From contig NZ_FMHI01000001.1 of assembly GCF_900090145.1 (NCBI RefSeq), forward strand, positions 248,001-312,000: DNA of 64,000 nt, read 5' to 3'. Numbering within the stretch: position 1 is the first letter of the stretch; the number at the start of each line of letters is the position of its first letter. The notes under the pieces were generated by a model. That model was not told the DNA's origin and searched no databases. It worked only from the letters and a program-made list of their open reading frames with translations. Position numbers and translations under genes: made by a program. This document shows positions 54,733 through 64,000 of this stretch, piece by piece. The DNA is from Streptomyces sp. WMMB 322. Its GTDB lineage: Bacteria > Actinomycetota > Actinomycetes > Streptomycetales > Streptomycetaceae.

Positions 54733-57705
54733 ATGGCACAGGCACATGCACACACGCCGGCGGCGGCGGACGGACGGGCACAGCAGACGGAGCGGATGCG
54801 CGACGTCGAGGCGGCACTGCGCGAAGCGGTACGGGGCGGCGAGGTCGAGTTCGACACGAGTACGCGCTCGCTGTTCACGATGGACGCCTCGAACTACAGG
54901 CGCGTACCGCTGGGCGTCGTCGCGCCCCGGGACCGCGACGACGTGGAGGCGGTGCTGGCCGTCTGCCGTGAGCGGGGCGTGCCCGTGCTGGCGCGCGGCG
55001 CCGGCACGTCCATCGCGGGGCAGGCCACCGGAACCGGAGTGGTGCTCGACTTCACGCGGCACATGGACCGCATCGAGTCCGTCGACCCCGGGACGCGGAC
55101 CGCGCTCGTACAGCCCGGGGTGATCCTGGACCGGCTGCGCGACGCCGCGGCACCGCACGGCCTGACCTTCGGCCCCGATCCGTCGACGCACAGCCGCTGC
55201 ACCCTCGGCGGGATGATCGGCAACAACTCGTGCGGCTCGCACTCGGTCGCCTGGGGCACGACGGCCGACAACGTGCGGGAGCTGGAGGTCACCGGCTACG
55301 GCGGGCAGCGCATGCGTCTCGCCCGCGGCGGCGAAGGCGTCCCGGACAGGCTGCGTGAGGACGTACGAGCCCTGGTCGGCGGGGAGTTGTCGCTGCTGCG
55401 CACGGGTTTCCCCGAGCTGCCGCGGCGGATCTCCGGCTACGCGCTGGACGAGCTCCTGCCGGAGAAGGGCGAGGACTGGGCGCGGGTGTTCACCGGCAGC
55501 GAGGGCACGCTCGGCGTGCTGACCCGGGCGAGGGTCGCCCTTGTGCCGACGCCCGGGGCGCGGGTGCTGGCGGTGCTCGGCTACGCCGACGAGAGCGCGG
55601 CCGCGGAGGCGGCCGCGGGCCTGCTCCCGCACGGTCCGCTCACGGTCGAGGGCATGGCGAACGACCTGGTCTCCCCGGCGGCGAGGGCCGGACTCCCGCG
55701 CGGCGGCGCATGGTTGTTCGTCGAGGTCGGCGGGGACGACGAGGCGCACGCGCGCGCACGGGCCGGAGAGCTGTGCCGGGCCGCCGCCGCGGACGGCACG
55801 ACCGACCACCGGCTCGTGGTGCCCGCCGCGGAGCAGCGGGCGCTGTGGCGCATCCGCGAGGACGCCTCCGGCACGGCGACGCGCCTGCCGGACAGTTCCT
55901 CCGCAGCGGCAGGGGCGGCGGTGACCAGGGAGGCGTGGCCGGGCTGGGAGGACTGCGCGGTGCCGCCGGCCCGGCTCGGGGCGTATCTGCGGGACTTCCG
56001 GGCGCTGCTGCGCGAACACAACCTGCACGGGCTGCCGTACGGGCACTTCGGCGACGGCTGCATCCATGTGCGCATCGACTTCGACCTGATGAGCGACGAG
56101 GGAATCCGGCGCTTCCGCGACTTCTCGTCGGACCTGGCGGACACCGTCGTCGCGCACGGCGGCTCCCTCTCCGGAGAGCACGGCGACGGGCAGGCCCGCG
56201 CCGAACTGCTGCCGAGGATGTACGGGGAGGAGATGGTCGGCCTCTTCGGGCGGTTCAAGGACCTGTGGGACCCGGTCGGCGGGCTCAACCCGGGCATGCT
56301 GGTGCGGCCCGCGCGCATCGACGAGAACCTGCGTTTCGCGCCGCTGCCGCGCAACCCCGTGCCGGTGGAGTTCGGCTATCCCCACGACGCGGGTGACTTC
56401 TCGGCGGCCGTACGGCGGTGCGTCGGGGTCGCGAAGTGCCGCAACACGGACGCCGGTTCGGGCGTGATGTGCCCGTCGTTCCGCGCGACCGGCGAGGAGC
56501 AGCACTCCACGCGCGGGCGTGCCCGGCTGCTGCACGAGATGCTGGCGGGCGAAGTGGTCACGGACGGCTGGCAGTCGGAGGAGGTGCGCGAGGCCCTCGA
56601 CCTGTGCCTGTCGTGCAAGGGCTGCCGCAGCGACTGCCCCGTCGGCGTCGACATGGCCACGTACAAGGCCGAGTTCATGCACCACCACTACGAGGGCCGG
56701 CGCCGCCCGATGGCCCACTACTCGATGGGCAGGCTGCCGCAGTGGCTGCGGCTCGCCGCGGCGAGCCGTCTCGTGCCGCTGCTCAACGCGGCAGCGCGCG
56801 TACGGCCGTTGGCGGCTGTGGCGAAGCGGCTCGGCGGCATCGCGCCGGAACGAGACATCCCCGCACTGCCGCGTGAGCCCTTCACTAGGTGGTGGCGCAG
56901 GCGGGCACGCGGCGGCGGGAGCAGTGCGGTGCAGGGAGCGGGTGCGCCGCCCGCGACCGGGACGCAGACGGTGCTGTGGCCCGACACTTTCACCAACTAC
57001 CTCTCACCGGAGGCCGGTTCGGCCGCGGTACGGGTGCTGGAGGACGCCGGGCTGCGGGTGAGCGTGCCGGACAAGCAGGTCTGCTGCGGGCTCACGTACG
57101 TCTCGACCGGCCAGCTCGACCAGGCCCGTGCCGTCATGCGCCGCACGCTGGACCGCATCGAACCGGCACTGGACGCCGGGCTGCCGGTCACCGTGCTGGA
57201 GCCGCCGTGCGCCGCAGCGCTGCGCACCGACGTCCCCGAACTGCTGGGCGACGACCCGCGTGCGCACCGGCTGGCCCGCTCCGTGCGCACCTTCGCGCAG
57301 ACCCTGGAGGAGTTCGCGCCGGAGTGGGAGCCGCCGCGCCTCGACCGGCCCGTCGCCGGGCAGACCCACTGCCACCAGCACGCCGTCATCGGCGACGCGG
57401 AGGACCGGCGGCTGCGTGAACGTGCCGGGCTGACGGGTGAGTTGAGCAAGGGCTGCTGCGGCCTGGCGGGCAACTTCGGCTTCGAGAAGGGGCATTACGA
57501 GGTGTCCGCCGCGTGTGCTGAGGACCAGTTGCTGCCCGCCGTGCGCAGGGCCGGGCCGGACGCGGAGCTGCTGGCCGACGGCTATTCGTGCCGCACGCAG
57601 CTGGAGCAGCTGGGCGGACACGGCAGCCGTCATCTGGCCGAGGTGCTTGCCGAGGGGCTGGACGCGGCGCGGAACGGGGAGGGCTCGCCGCCGTCCGAAA
57701 AGTAA
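54733..57705 (+). CDS. FAD- and Fe-S-binding D-2-hydroxyacid dehydrogenase (YdiJ-like)
   Basis: This 990-residue fusion joins an N-terminal FAD-linked oxidase domain to C-terminal Fe-S and CCG domains. The FAD domain carries GVVAPRDRDDVEAVLAVCRE, VPVLARGAGTSIAGQATGTG, GPDPSTHSRCTLGGMIGNNSCGSHS and ISGYALDELLPE. The oxidase C-terminal part has GHFGDGCIHVRIDFD and GSLSGEHGDGQAR. The Fe-S region holds CVGVAKCRNTDAGSGVMCPS and CLSCKGCRSDCPVGVD. The two CCG domains end VCCGLTYVSTGQ and GCCGLAGNFGFE. It resembles E. coli YdiJ and probably oxidises D-2-hydroxyacids such as 2-hydroxyglutarate or lactate. It precedes the carboxylase operon by 99 bases. Confidence 0.85.
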   Translation: MAQAHAHTPAAADGRAQQTERMRDVEAALREAVRGGEVEFDTSTRSLFTMDASNYRRVPLGVVAPRDRDDVEAVLAVCRERGVPVLARGAGTSIAGQATGTGVVLDFTRHMDRIESVDPGTRTALVQPGVILDRLRDAAAPHGLTFGPDPSTHSRCTLGGMIGNNSCGSHSVAWGTTADNVRELEVTGYGGQRMRLARGGEGVPDRLREDVRALVGGELSLLRTGFPELPRRISGYALDELLPEKGEDWARVFTGSEGTLGVLTRARVALVPTPGARVLAVLGYADESAAAEAAAGLLPHGPLTVEGMANDLVSPAARAGLPRGGAWLFVEVGGDDEAHARARAGELCRAAAADGTTDHRLVVPAAEQRALWRIREDASGTATRLPDSSSAAAGAAVTREAWPGWEDCAVPPARLGAYLRDFRALLREHNLHGLPYGHFGDGCIHVRIDFDLMSDEGIRRFRDFSSDLADTVVAHGGSLSGEHGDGQARAELLPRMYGEEMVGLFGRFKDLWDPVGGLNPGMLVRPARIDENLRFAPLPRNPVPVEFGYPHDAGDFSAAVRRCVGVAKCRNTDAGSGVMCPSFRATGEEQHSTRGRARLLHEMLAGEVVTDGWQSEEVREALDLCLSCKGCRSDCPVGVDMATYKAEFMHHHYEGRRRPMAHYSMGRLPQWLRLAAASRLVPLLNAAARVRPLAAVAKRLGGIAPERDIPALPREPFTRWWRRRARGGGSSAVQGAGAPPATGTQTVLWPDTFTNYLSPEAGSAAVRVLEDAGLRVSVPDKQVCCGLTYVSTGQLDQARAVMRRTLDRIEPALDAGLPVTVLEPPCAAALRTDVPELLGDDPRAHRLARSVRTFAQTLEEFAPEWEPPRLDRPVAGQTHCHQHAVIGDAEDRRLRERAGLTGELSKGCCGLAGNFGFEKGHYEVSAACAEDQLLPAVRRAGPDAELLADGYSCRTQLEQLGGHGSRHLAEVLAEGLDAARNGEGSPPSEK

Positions 57706-57706
57706 T

Positions 57707-57720
57707 GCAAGCACGCTTGC
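57707..57720. promoter_or_regulatory. TetR-type operator or weak terminator before the carboxylase operon
   Basis: GCAAGC-AC-GCTTGC is a 14-bp inverted repeat followed by TTGTTTTTC. It starts one base after the oxidase stop codon (57705) and 85 bases before the first carboxylase gene. Similar CAAGC..GCTTG palindromes occur, from memory, at TetR sites of Streptomyces acyl-CoA operons. The stem-loop plus T-run could alternatively terminate the oxidase transcript. Confidence 0.5.
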
Positions 57721-57804
57721 TTGTTTTTCGCCGCGCTGTCACGCTCAGGGGGTGCCGCACGAGGTGCGGCGGCGGACGGCCGGCGGAAAGGGGCGGGGCG
57801 CGCG

Positions 57805-58611
57805 ATGGACGACGCCGGGAGCGTGACGGGAGCCGTCCTCGCGGACCTGCGGGACGAAGGGCGGGCGCTGGACGGGCTGGTGGCAGGGCTCGAAGCGAAG
57901 GCATGGGCCCTGCCGACGCCCGCGCCCCGCTGGACGGTCGCGCACCAGATCGCCCATCTCGCCTGGACCGACGAGCAGTCGCTGCTGGCAGCCACTGACG
58001 AAGCGGCCTTCCGTGACGCGGTGCAGGCCGCGCTCGCCGCACCGGAGACCTTCGTCGACGAGGGCGCGGAAGCCGGTGCCGCGCAGTCGCCGGAGGAGCT
58101 GCTGAAGCGGTGGCGGGCCGGGCGTGACGAACTGCTGCGTGTGCTGGGCGAGTTGCCCCAGGGCAGCCGCATCCCCTGGTACGGGCCGCCCATGAGCGTC
58201 GCGAGCATGGCGACCGCACGGATCATGGAGACGTGGGCGCACGGCGAGGACGTCGCGCAGGCCCTCGGGGTGTCGCGGGAGCCGACGCCCCGGCTGCGTC
58301 ACGTCGTCCGGATCGGTGTGCGTACACGGGACTTCGCCTACGCCGTCCGCGGTCTCCAACCGCCGTCCGAACCCTTCCGCGTCGAACTGGAGGCCCCGGA
58401 CGGCGAGTTGTGGGCGCACGGGCCCGAGGACGCCGCACAGCGCGTGACCGGCGGTGCCGAGGGGTTCTGCCGTCTCGTGACGCAGCGCACGCACCTGGAC
58501 GACGCCGGCGTACGGGCCGAAGGACCCGACGCGCAGCGGTGGCTGGAGATCGCACAGGCCTTCGCCGGGCCGCCCGGAGAGGGCCGCGCACCCCGGGGGG
58601 AGCGGCGGTGA
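57805..58611 (+). CDS. TIGR03084 family protein
   Basis: This is a 268-residue protein with the N-terminal DinB/maleylpyruvate-isomerase-like four-helix fold. Its conserved TIGR03084 segments are [40 protein letters not shown] and [31 protein letters not shown], then a C-terminal SCP2-like part with [14 protein letters not shown]. His residues in HQIAHL and the WAHGED motif are probable metal ligands. The family is found upstream of acyl-CoA carboxylase genes; its step is unknown. Its stop overlaps the next gene start as GTGA. Confidence 0.85.
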   Translation: MDDAGSVTGAVLADLRDEGRALDGLVAGLEAKAWALPTPAPRWTVAHQIAHLAWTDEQSLLAATDEAAFRDAVQAALAAPETFVDEGAEAGAAQSPEELLKRWRAGRDELLRVLGELPQGSRIPWYGPPMSVASMATARIMETWAHGEDVAQALGVSREPTPRLRHVVRIGVRTRDFAYAVRGLQPPSEPFRVELEAPDGELWAHGPEDAAQRVTGGAEGFCRLVTQRTHLDDAGVRAEGPDAQRWLEIAQAFAGPPGEGRAPRGERR

Positions 58612-60344
58612 GCGGGGCGGCGGACGTGCTGCGCGTCGGCAACTGCTCCGGCTTCTACGGCGACCGCTTCCGCGCCATGGAGGAGATGCTCACCGGCGGC
58701 GCACTCGACGTGCTGACCGGGGACTACCTCGCCGAGCTGACCATGCTCATCCTCGGCCGCGACCGGCTGAAGGACCCCGCACGGGGCTACGCGAAGACCT
58801 TTCTGCGGCAGCTGGAGACGGGGCTCGGCCTCGCGAAGGACCGCGGAGTGCGGATCGTCGCGAACGCCGGCGGACTCAACCCCGCCGGACTGGCCGACGC
58901 CGTACGGGAGTTGAGCGAGCGCACCGGTGTGCCGGCGGCGGTCGCGCACGTCGAGGGCGACGACGTGATGCACCGCGCCCCAGAGGGCGGCTGGGGCGAG
59001 GGCGTCCTGACGGCCAACGCCTACCTGGGCGGCGGCGGCATCGCGGAGTGTCTGCGCGCCGGAGCCGACGTCGTCGTGACCGGCCGGGTGACCGACGCCG
59101 CGCTCGTCAGCGGGGCGGCCGCCGCGCACTTCGGCTGGGCGGCCGACGACTGGGACGCTCTCGCAGGAGCCGTGGTCGCCGGGCACGTGCTGGAGTGCGG
59201 CACCCAGGCGACCGGCGGCAACTACGCCTTCTTCGCGCGGGAGAACATCGACGTGACGCGCCCCGGCTTCCCCGTCGCGGAGGTCGCGCGGGACGGGAGC
59301 GCCGTCATCACCAAGCACCCCGGCACCGGCGGCGCGGTCACGCCCGGCACCGTCACGGCGCAGCTGCTGTACGAGACGGCGGGCGCCCGCTACGCCGGGC
59401 CGGACGTGACCGCGCGGCTGGACTCGGTGCGGCTGGCACAGCAGGGCACGGACCGGGTGCGGGTCGAGGGCGTGCGGGGCGAGGCGCCGCCGCCGCAACT
59501 CAAGGTCGGCTTGACCAGGCTCGGCGGCTGGCGCAACGAGACGACGTTCGTGCTGACCGGCCTCGACATCGAGGCCAAGGCCGCGCTCGTGCGGCGGCAG
59601 ATGGAGGCCGAACTGGACGCGGGCGGACGCCGCCCGGCGGAGGTGACCTGGAGCCTCGCCCGTACCGACACCCCGGACGCGCCGGTGCAGGAAGAGGCGA
59701 GCGCCATGCTGCGGATGGTTGTCCGCGACCCCTCGGAGGAGGCCGTGGGCAGGGCGGTGAGCGGGGCCGCGGTCGAACTGGCGCTCGGGAGCTTCCCCGG
59801 CTTCCACGTGACGGCGCCGCCCGGGAAGGGCTCCCCGTACGGCGTTTTCGAGGCGGCGTGGGAGGACGCGGAGCGGGTGCCGCACGTCGCCGTGCTGCCC
59901 GACGGGCGGCGCACGGAAATCCGGGCACCGCACAAGACACAGGCTCTCGCGCCCGTCGAGGAGCCCCGGCTGCCCGAACCGCTCCCCGGTTCGTACGGGC
60001 CCTCGCGCAACGTCCCCCTGGGCACGGTCGCGGGAGCCCGCAGCGGCGACAAGGGCGGCAGCGCGAACGTGGGCGTGTGGGTGCGCGGGGACCTCGGGGA
60101 GGACGCGTGGCGCTGGCTGGCGCACTCTCTGACCGTGGACGAACTGCGGCGGCTGCTGCCCGAGGTGCGCGGTCTGCCGGTCACCCGGCACGTGCTGCCG
60201 AATCTGCGTGCGCTCAACTTCGTCGTCGACGGGCTGCTCGGTGAAGGCGTCGCCTCGCAGGCACGCTTCGACCCGCAGGCCAAGGCCCTCGGCGAATGGC
60301 TGCGTTCACGGCATACGGACATACCGGAAGGACTTCTCCCGTGA
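58608..60344 (+). CDS. AtuA-like acyclic-terpene-utilisation family protein (DUF1446)
   Basis: This is a 578-residue protein of the AtuA/DUF1446 family. [20 protein letters not shown] at the start, [80 protein letters not shown], and the C-terminal [19 protein letters not shown] belong to the family. In Pseudomonas, atuA lies in the citronellol/geraniol degradation cluster with geranyl-CoA carboxylase. The exact reaction is not known. Start GTG 58608 overlaps the previous stop; its own stop overlaps the next GTG (60341). Confidence 0.9.
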   Translation: MSGAADVLRVGNCSGFYGDRFRAMEEMLTGGALDVLTGDYLAELTMLILGRDRLKDPARGYAKTFLRQLETGLGLAKDRGVRIVANAGGLNPAGLADAVRELSERTGVPAAVAHVEGDDVMHRAPEGGWGEGVLTANAYLGGGGIAECLRAGADVVVTGRVTDAALVSGAAAAHFGWAADDWDALAGAVVAGHVLECGTQATGGNYAFFARENIDVTRPGFPVAEVARDGSAVITKHPGTGGAVTPGTVTAQLLYETAGARYAGPDVTARLDSVRLAQQGTDRVRVEGVRGEAPPPQLKVGLTRLGGWRNETTFVLTGLDIEAKAALVRRQMEAELDAGGRRPAEVTWSLARTDTPDAPVQEEASAMLRMVVRDPSEEAVGRAVSGAAVELALGSFPGFHVTAPPGKGSPYGVFEAAWEDAERVPHVAVLPDGRRTEIRAPHKTQALAPVEEPRLPEPLPGSYGPSRNVPLGTVAGARSGDKGGSANVGVWVRGDLGEDAWRWLAHSLTVDELRRLLPEVRGLPVTRHVLPNLRALNFVVDGLLGEGVASQARFDPQAKALGEWLRSRHTDIPEGLLP

Positions 60345-61942
60345 GTGTGCTGAACTCGGCGCTGGACGTGTCGGGCACCGAATACGCCGGTCACCGGCGG
60401 CAGATGCTGGAGCGGATCGCCGAACTCGACGCGGAGCTTGCCAAGTCGGTCGCCGGCGGCGGTGAGAAGTACACCGAGCGCCACCGAGGACGGGGCAAGC
60501 TGCTCGCCCGTGAACGCATCGAGCTGCTGCTCGACCCCGACACGCCGTTCCTGGAGCTCTCGCCCCTGGCCGGCTGGGGGAGCGACTACACGGTGGGCGC
60601 CTCGCTGGTGACCGGCATCGGCGTCGTCGAGGGCGTGGAGTGCCTGATCACGGCGAACGACCCGACCGTGCGCGGCGGTGCCAGCAACCCGTGGACGCTG
60701 AAGAAGGCGCTGCGCGCGAACGAGATCGCTTACGCGAACCGGCTTCCCTGCATCAGCCTCGTCGAGTCGGGCGGCGCGGACCTGCCCAGCCAGAAGGAGA
60801 TCTTCATCCCGGGCGGTGCGCTCTTCCGCGACCTGACCCGGCTCTCCGAGGCGGGAATCCCCACCGTGGCCGTCGTGTTCGGCAACTCGACCGCCGGAGG
60901 CGCATACGTCCCGGGCATGTCCGACCACGTGATCATGGTCAAGGAACGCTCGAAGGTGTTCCTCGGCGGCCCGCCGCTGGTGAAGATGGCCACGGGCGAG
61001 GAAGCCGGCGACGAGGAGCTCGGCGGCGCCGACATGCACACCCGCGTCTCCGGCCTCGGTGACTACTTCGCGGTGGACGAGCCGGACGCGTTGCGTCAGG
61101 CCCGGCGCGTCGTCGCCCGCCTCAACTGGCGTAAGGCGCATGGGACTTCGGCGGACATTGCAGCACCTCCGAAGTACGACGAGGACGAACTGCTCGGCGT
61201 GGTCCCCGGCGACCTGAAGACGCCCTTCGATCCGCGCGAGGTCGTCGCGCGGATCGTGGACGGTTCCGAGTTCGACGAGTTCAAGCCCCGCTACGGCACG
61301 AGCCTCGTGACGGGCTGGGCGCGGCTGCACGGCTATCCGCTCGGCATCCTCGCCAACGCGCGAGGCGTGCTGTTCAGCGAGGAGTCGCAGAAGGCCACGC
61401 AGTTCATCCAGCTCGCCAACCAGCGCGACATCCCGCTGCTGTTCCTGCACAACACGACCGGCTACATGGTCGGCAAGGAGTACGAGCAGGGCGGCATCAT
61501 CAAGCACGGCGCGATGATGATCAACGCCGTCTCCAACTCCAAGGTGCCGCATCTGTCGGTGCTGATGGGCGCCAGCTACGGCGCCGGCCACTACGGCATG
61601 TGCGGGCGGGCCTACGACCCCCGGTTCCTGTTCGCCTGGCCGAGCGCCAAGTCGGCGGTCATGGGCCCGCAGCAGCTCGCGGGCGTGATGTCGATCGTCA
61701 TGCGGGAATCGGCGGCGGCGAAGGGAAAGCCGTTCGACGAGGAGGCCGACGCCGGGCTGCGGGCGATGGTCGAGCAGCAGATCGAGGCGGAGTCGCTGCC
61801 GATGTTCCTCTCCGGGCGGCTCTACGACGACGGCGTGATCGACCCGCGGGACACCCGCACGGTTCTCGGGCTGTGCCTCTCCGCGATCCACACGGCGCCG
61901 GTCGAGGGTGCGCGCGGCGGCTTCGGCGTCTTCCGGATGTGA
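60341..61942 (+). CDS. Acyl-CoA carboxylase, carboxyltransferase (beta) subunit
   Basis: This 533-residue carboxyltransferase is of the methylcrotonyl/geranyl-CoA carboxylase type. RRQMLERIAELDAELAKSVA, GGEKYTERHRGRGKLLARERIELLLD, VESGGADLPSQKEIF, VVFGNSTAGGAYVPGMSDHVIMV and RVSGLGDYFAVDEPDA form the N half (acyl-CoA site). ARGVLFSEESQKATQFIQLA, FLHNTTGYMVGKEYEQGGII, GASYGAGHYGMCGRAYDPRF and KGKPFDEEADAGLRAMVEQQ form the C half (biotin site). It transfers CO2 from biotin to an acyl-CoA, substrate type inferred as branched or terpenoid. It is coupled to AtuA by a GTGA overlap. Confidence 0.92.
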   Translation: MSVLNSALDVSGTEYAGHRRQMLERIAELDAELAKSVAGGGEKYTERHRGRGKLLARERIELLLDPDTPFLELSPLAGWGSDYTVGASLVTGIGVVEGVECLITANDPTVRGGASNPWTLKKALRANEIAYANRLPCISLVESGGADLPSQKEIFIPGGALFRDLTRLSEAGIPTVAVVFGNSTAGGAYVPGMSDHVIMVKERSKVFLGGPPLVKMATGEEAGDEELGGADMHTRVSGLGDYFAVDEPDALRQARRVVARLNWRKAHGTSADIAAPPKYDEDELLGVVPGDLKTPFDPREVVARIVDGSEFDEFKPRYGTSLVTGWARLHGYPLGILANARGVLFSEESQKATQFIQLANQRDIPLLFLHNTTGYMVGKEYEQGGIIKHGAMMINAVSNSKVPHLSVLMGASYGAGHYGMCGRAYDPRFLFAWPSAKSAVMGPQQLAGVMSIVMRESAAAKGKPFDEEADAGLRAMVEQQIEAESLPMFLSGRLYDDGVIDPRDTRTVLGLCLSAIHTAPVEGARGGFGVFRM

Positions 61943-61946
61943 CGCC

Positions 61947-62089
61947 GTGACGACTGCGACGGCGACGGGGACGGCAAGCGGAACGGCGACTGCGACGGCC
62001 CCTGCGACGGCCACTGTGACGGGGACCGGGACTGTGACGGGGACCGGGACTGTGACGGCGAGGCTGCGAGGGGCGGAGTGGAGCGGAAA

Positions 62090-62093
<4 letters not shown>
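61947..62093 (+). CDS. Possible 48-residue Thr/Ala/Gly-rich linker ORF
   Basis: GTG 61947 opens a 48-codon frame whose stop overlaps the biotin carboxylase ATG as ATGA. The peptide is almost only Thr, Ala, Gly and Val (TTATATGTASGTATATAPAT) and contains a perfect 18-bp tandem repeat (62016-62033, 62034-62051; GTGACGGGGACCGGGACT). Codon third positions are less GC-biased than in the neighbours. It may simply be expanded low-complexity DNA in a 147-base gap. Translation could couple the two carboxylase subunits, but I rate it doubtful as a gene. Confidence 0.3.
62016..62051. repeat. 18-bp perfect tandem repeat between carboxylase genes
   Basis: Two adjacent copies of GTGACGGGGACCGGGACT lie between the beta subunit and biotin carboxylase. 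The surrounding 130 bases also repeat GCGACGG-type units. Confidence 0.9.

Positions 62094-64000
<1,907 letters not shown>

Overview
The window is chromosomal DNA from a high-GC actinobacterium, most likely Streptomyces or a close relative. The third codon position is almost always G or C. GTG (and once TTG) start codons are common, and many genes overlap by ATGA or GTGA. The gene content fits: futalosine-pathway menaquinone genes mqnB/mqnD, an actinobacterial XPB helicase, a HelD/HelR-type RNA polymerase ATPase, a DUF3027 protein, a sacsin-type ATPase, an ANTAR protein and a DrrAB-type exporter. I see no rRNA, tRNA, CRISPR array, prophage, plasmid origin, complete insertion sequence or large biosynthetic cluster.

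Layout. 1-10 kb: a Cmx-type MFS exporter, a DinB-like protein, an ECF-type sigma factor overlapping a membrane partner, an HD protein, a GNAT, a two-domain VOC protein, an NAD-dependent epimerase, a DUF899 protein and a broken DUF6226-like gene. 10-16 kb: the HelR-type ATPase diverges from a GT87 mannosyltransferase, which converges and overlaps with XPB. 16-20 kb: a likely tartrate/dicarboxylate module (LysR, tartrate dehydrogenase, SLC13-type carrier) with a textbook T-N11-A box. 20-31 kb: a SLOG-like protein, the Rv0862c-type helicase-associated protein, an HAAS membrane protein, a HAD phosphatase, a cold-shock protein, the MFS-mqnB-mqnD operon and DUF3027. 31-38 kb: the 1,099-residue sacsin-like ATPase, a DHFR-like reductase, a phosphotransferase, and a TetR gene divergent from a barrel protein often labelled abortive infection, with twin palindromes between them. 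38-46 kb: a 269-bp element with terminal inverted repeats, a P-type ATPase, ANTAR, DUF2530-like and RHH proteins, MarR plus MFS, thpR, a 29-residue membrane peptide and a GNAT. 46-53 kb: aldo/keto reductase, a secreted beta-propeller-like protein, TetR plus a DrrAB-type exporter, and serC. 53-57.7 kb: two DUF1990 genes around a small membrane protein, then a 990-residue FAD/Fe-S oxidase. 57.8-64 kb: a tightly overlapping operon for acyl-CoA carboxylation (TIGR03084, AtuA-like, carboxylase beta, biotin carboxylase), cut by the window end.

Themes. Almost every regulator sits next to a visible operator-like palindrome (LysR, TetR, MarR). GC-rich tandem repeats of 14-27 bp and hairpin-forming palindromes occur throughout, both between genes and as in-frame insertions in conserved genes (mqnD, the helicase-associated protein, the sacsin-like ATPase, biotin carboxylase). 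The best candidates for undescribed biology are the TetR/barrel pair with twin operators, the DUF1990 trio, and the sigma factor with a membrane partner that lacks a zinc motif. All functional statements come from reading the sequence and remembered family features. No database search was run.
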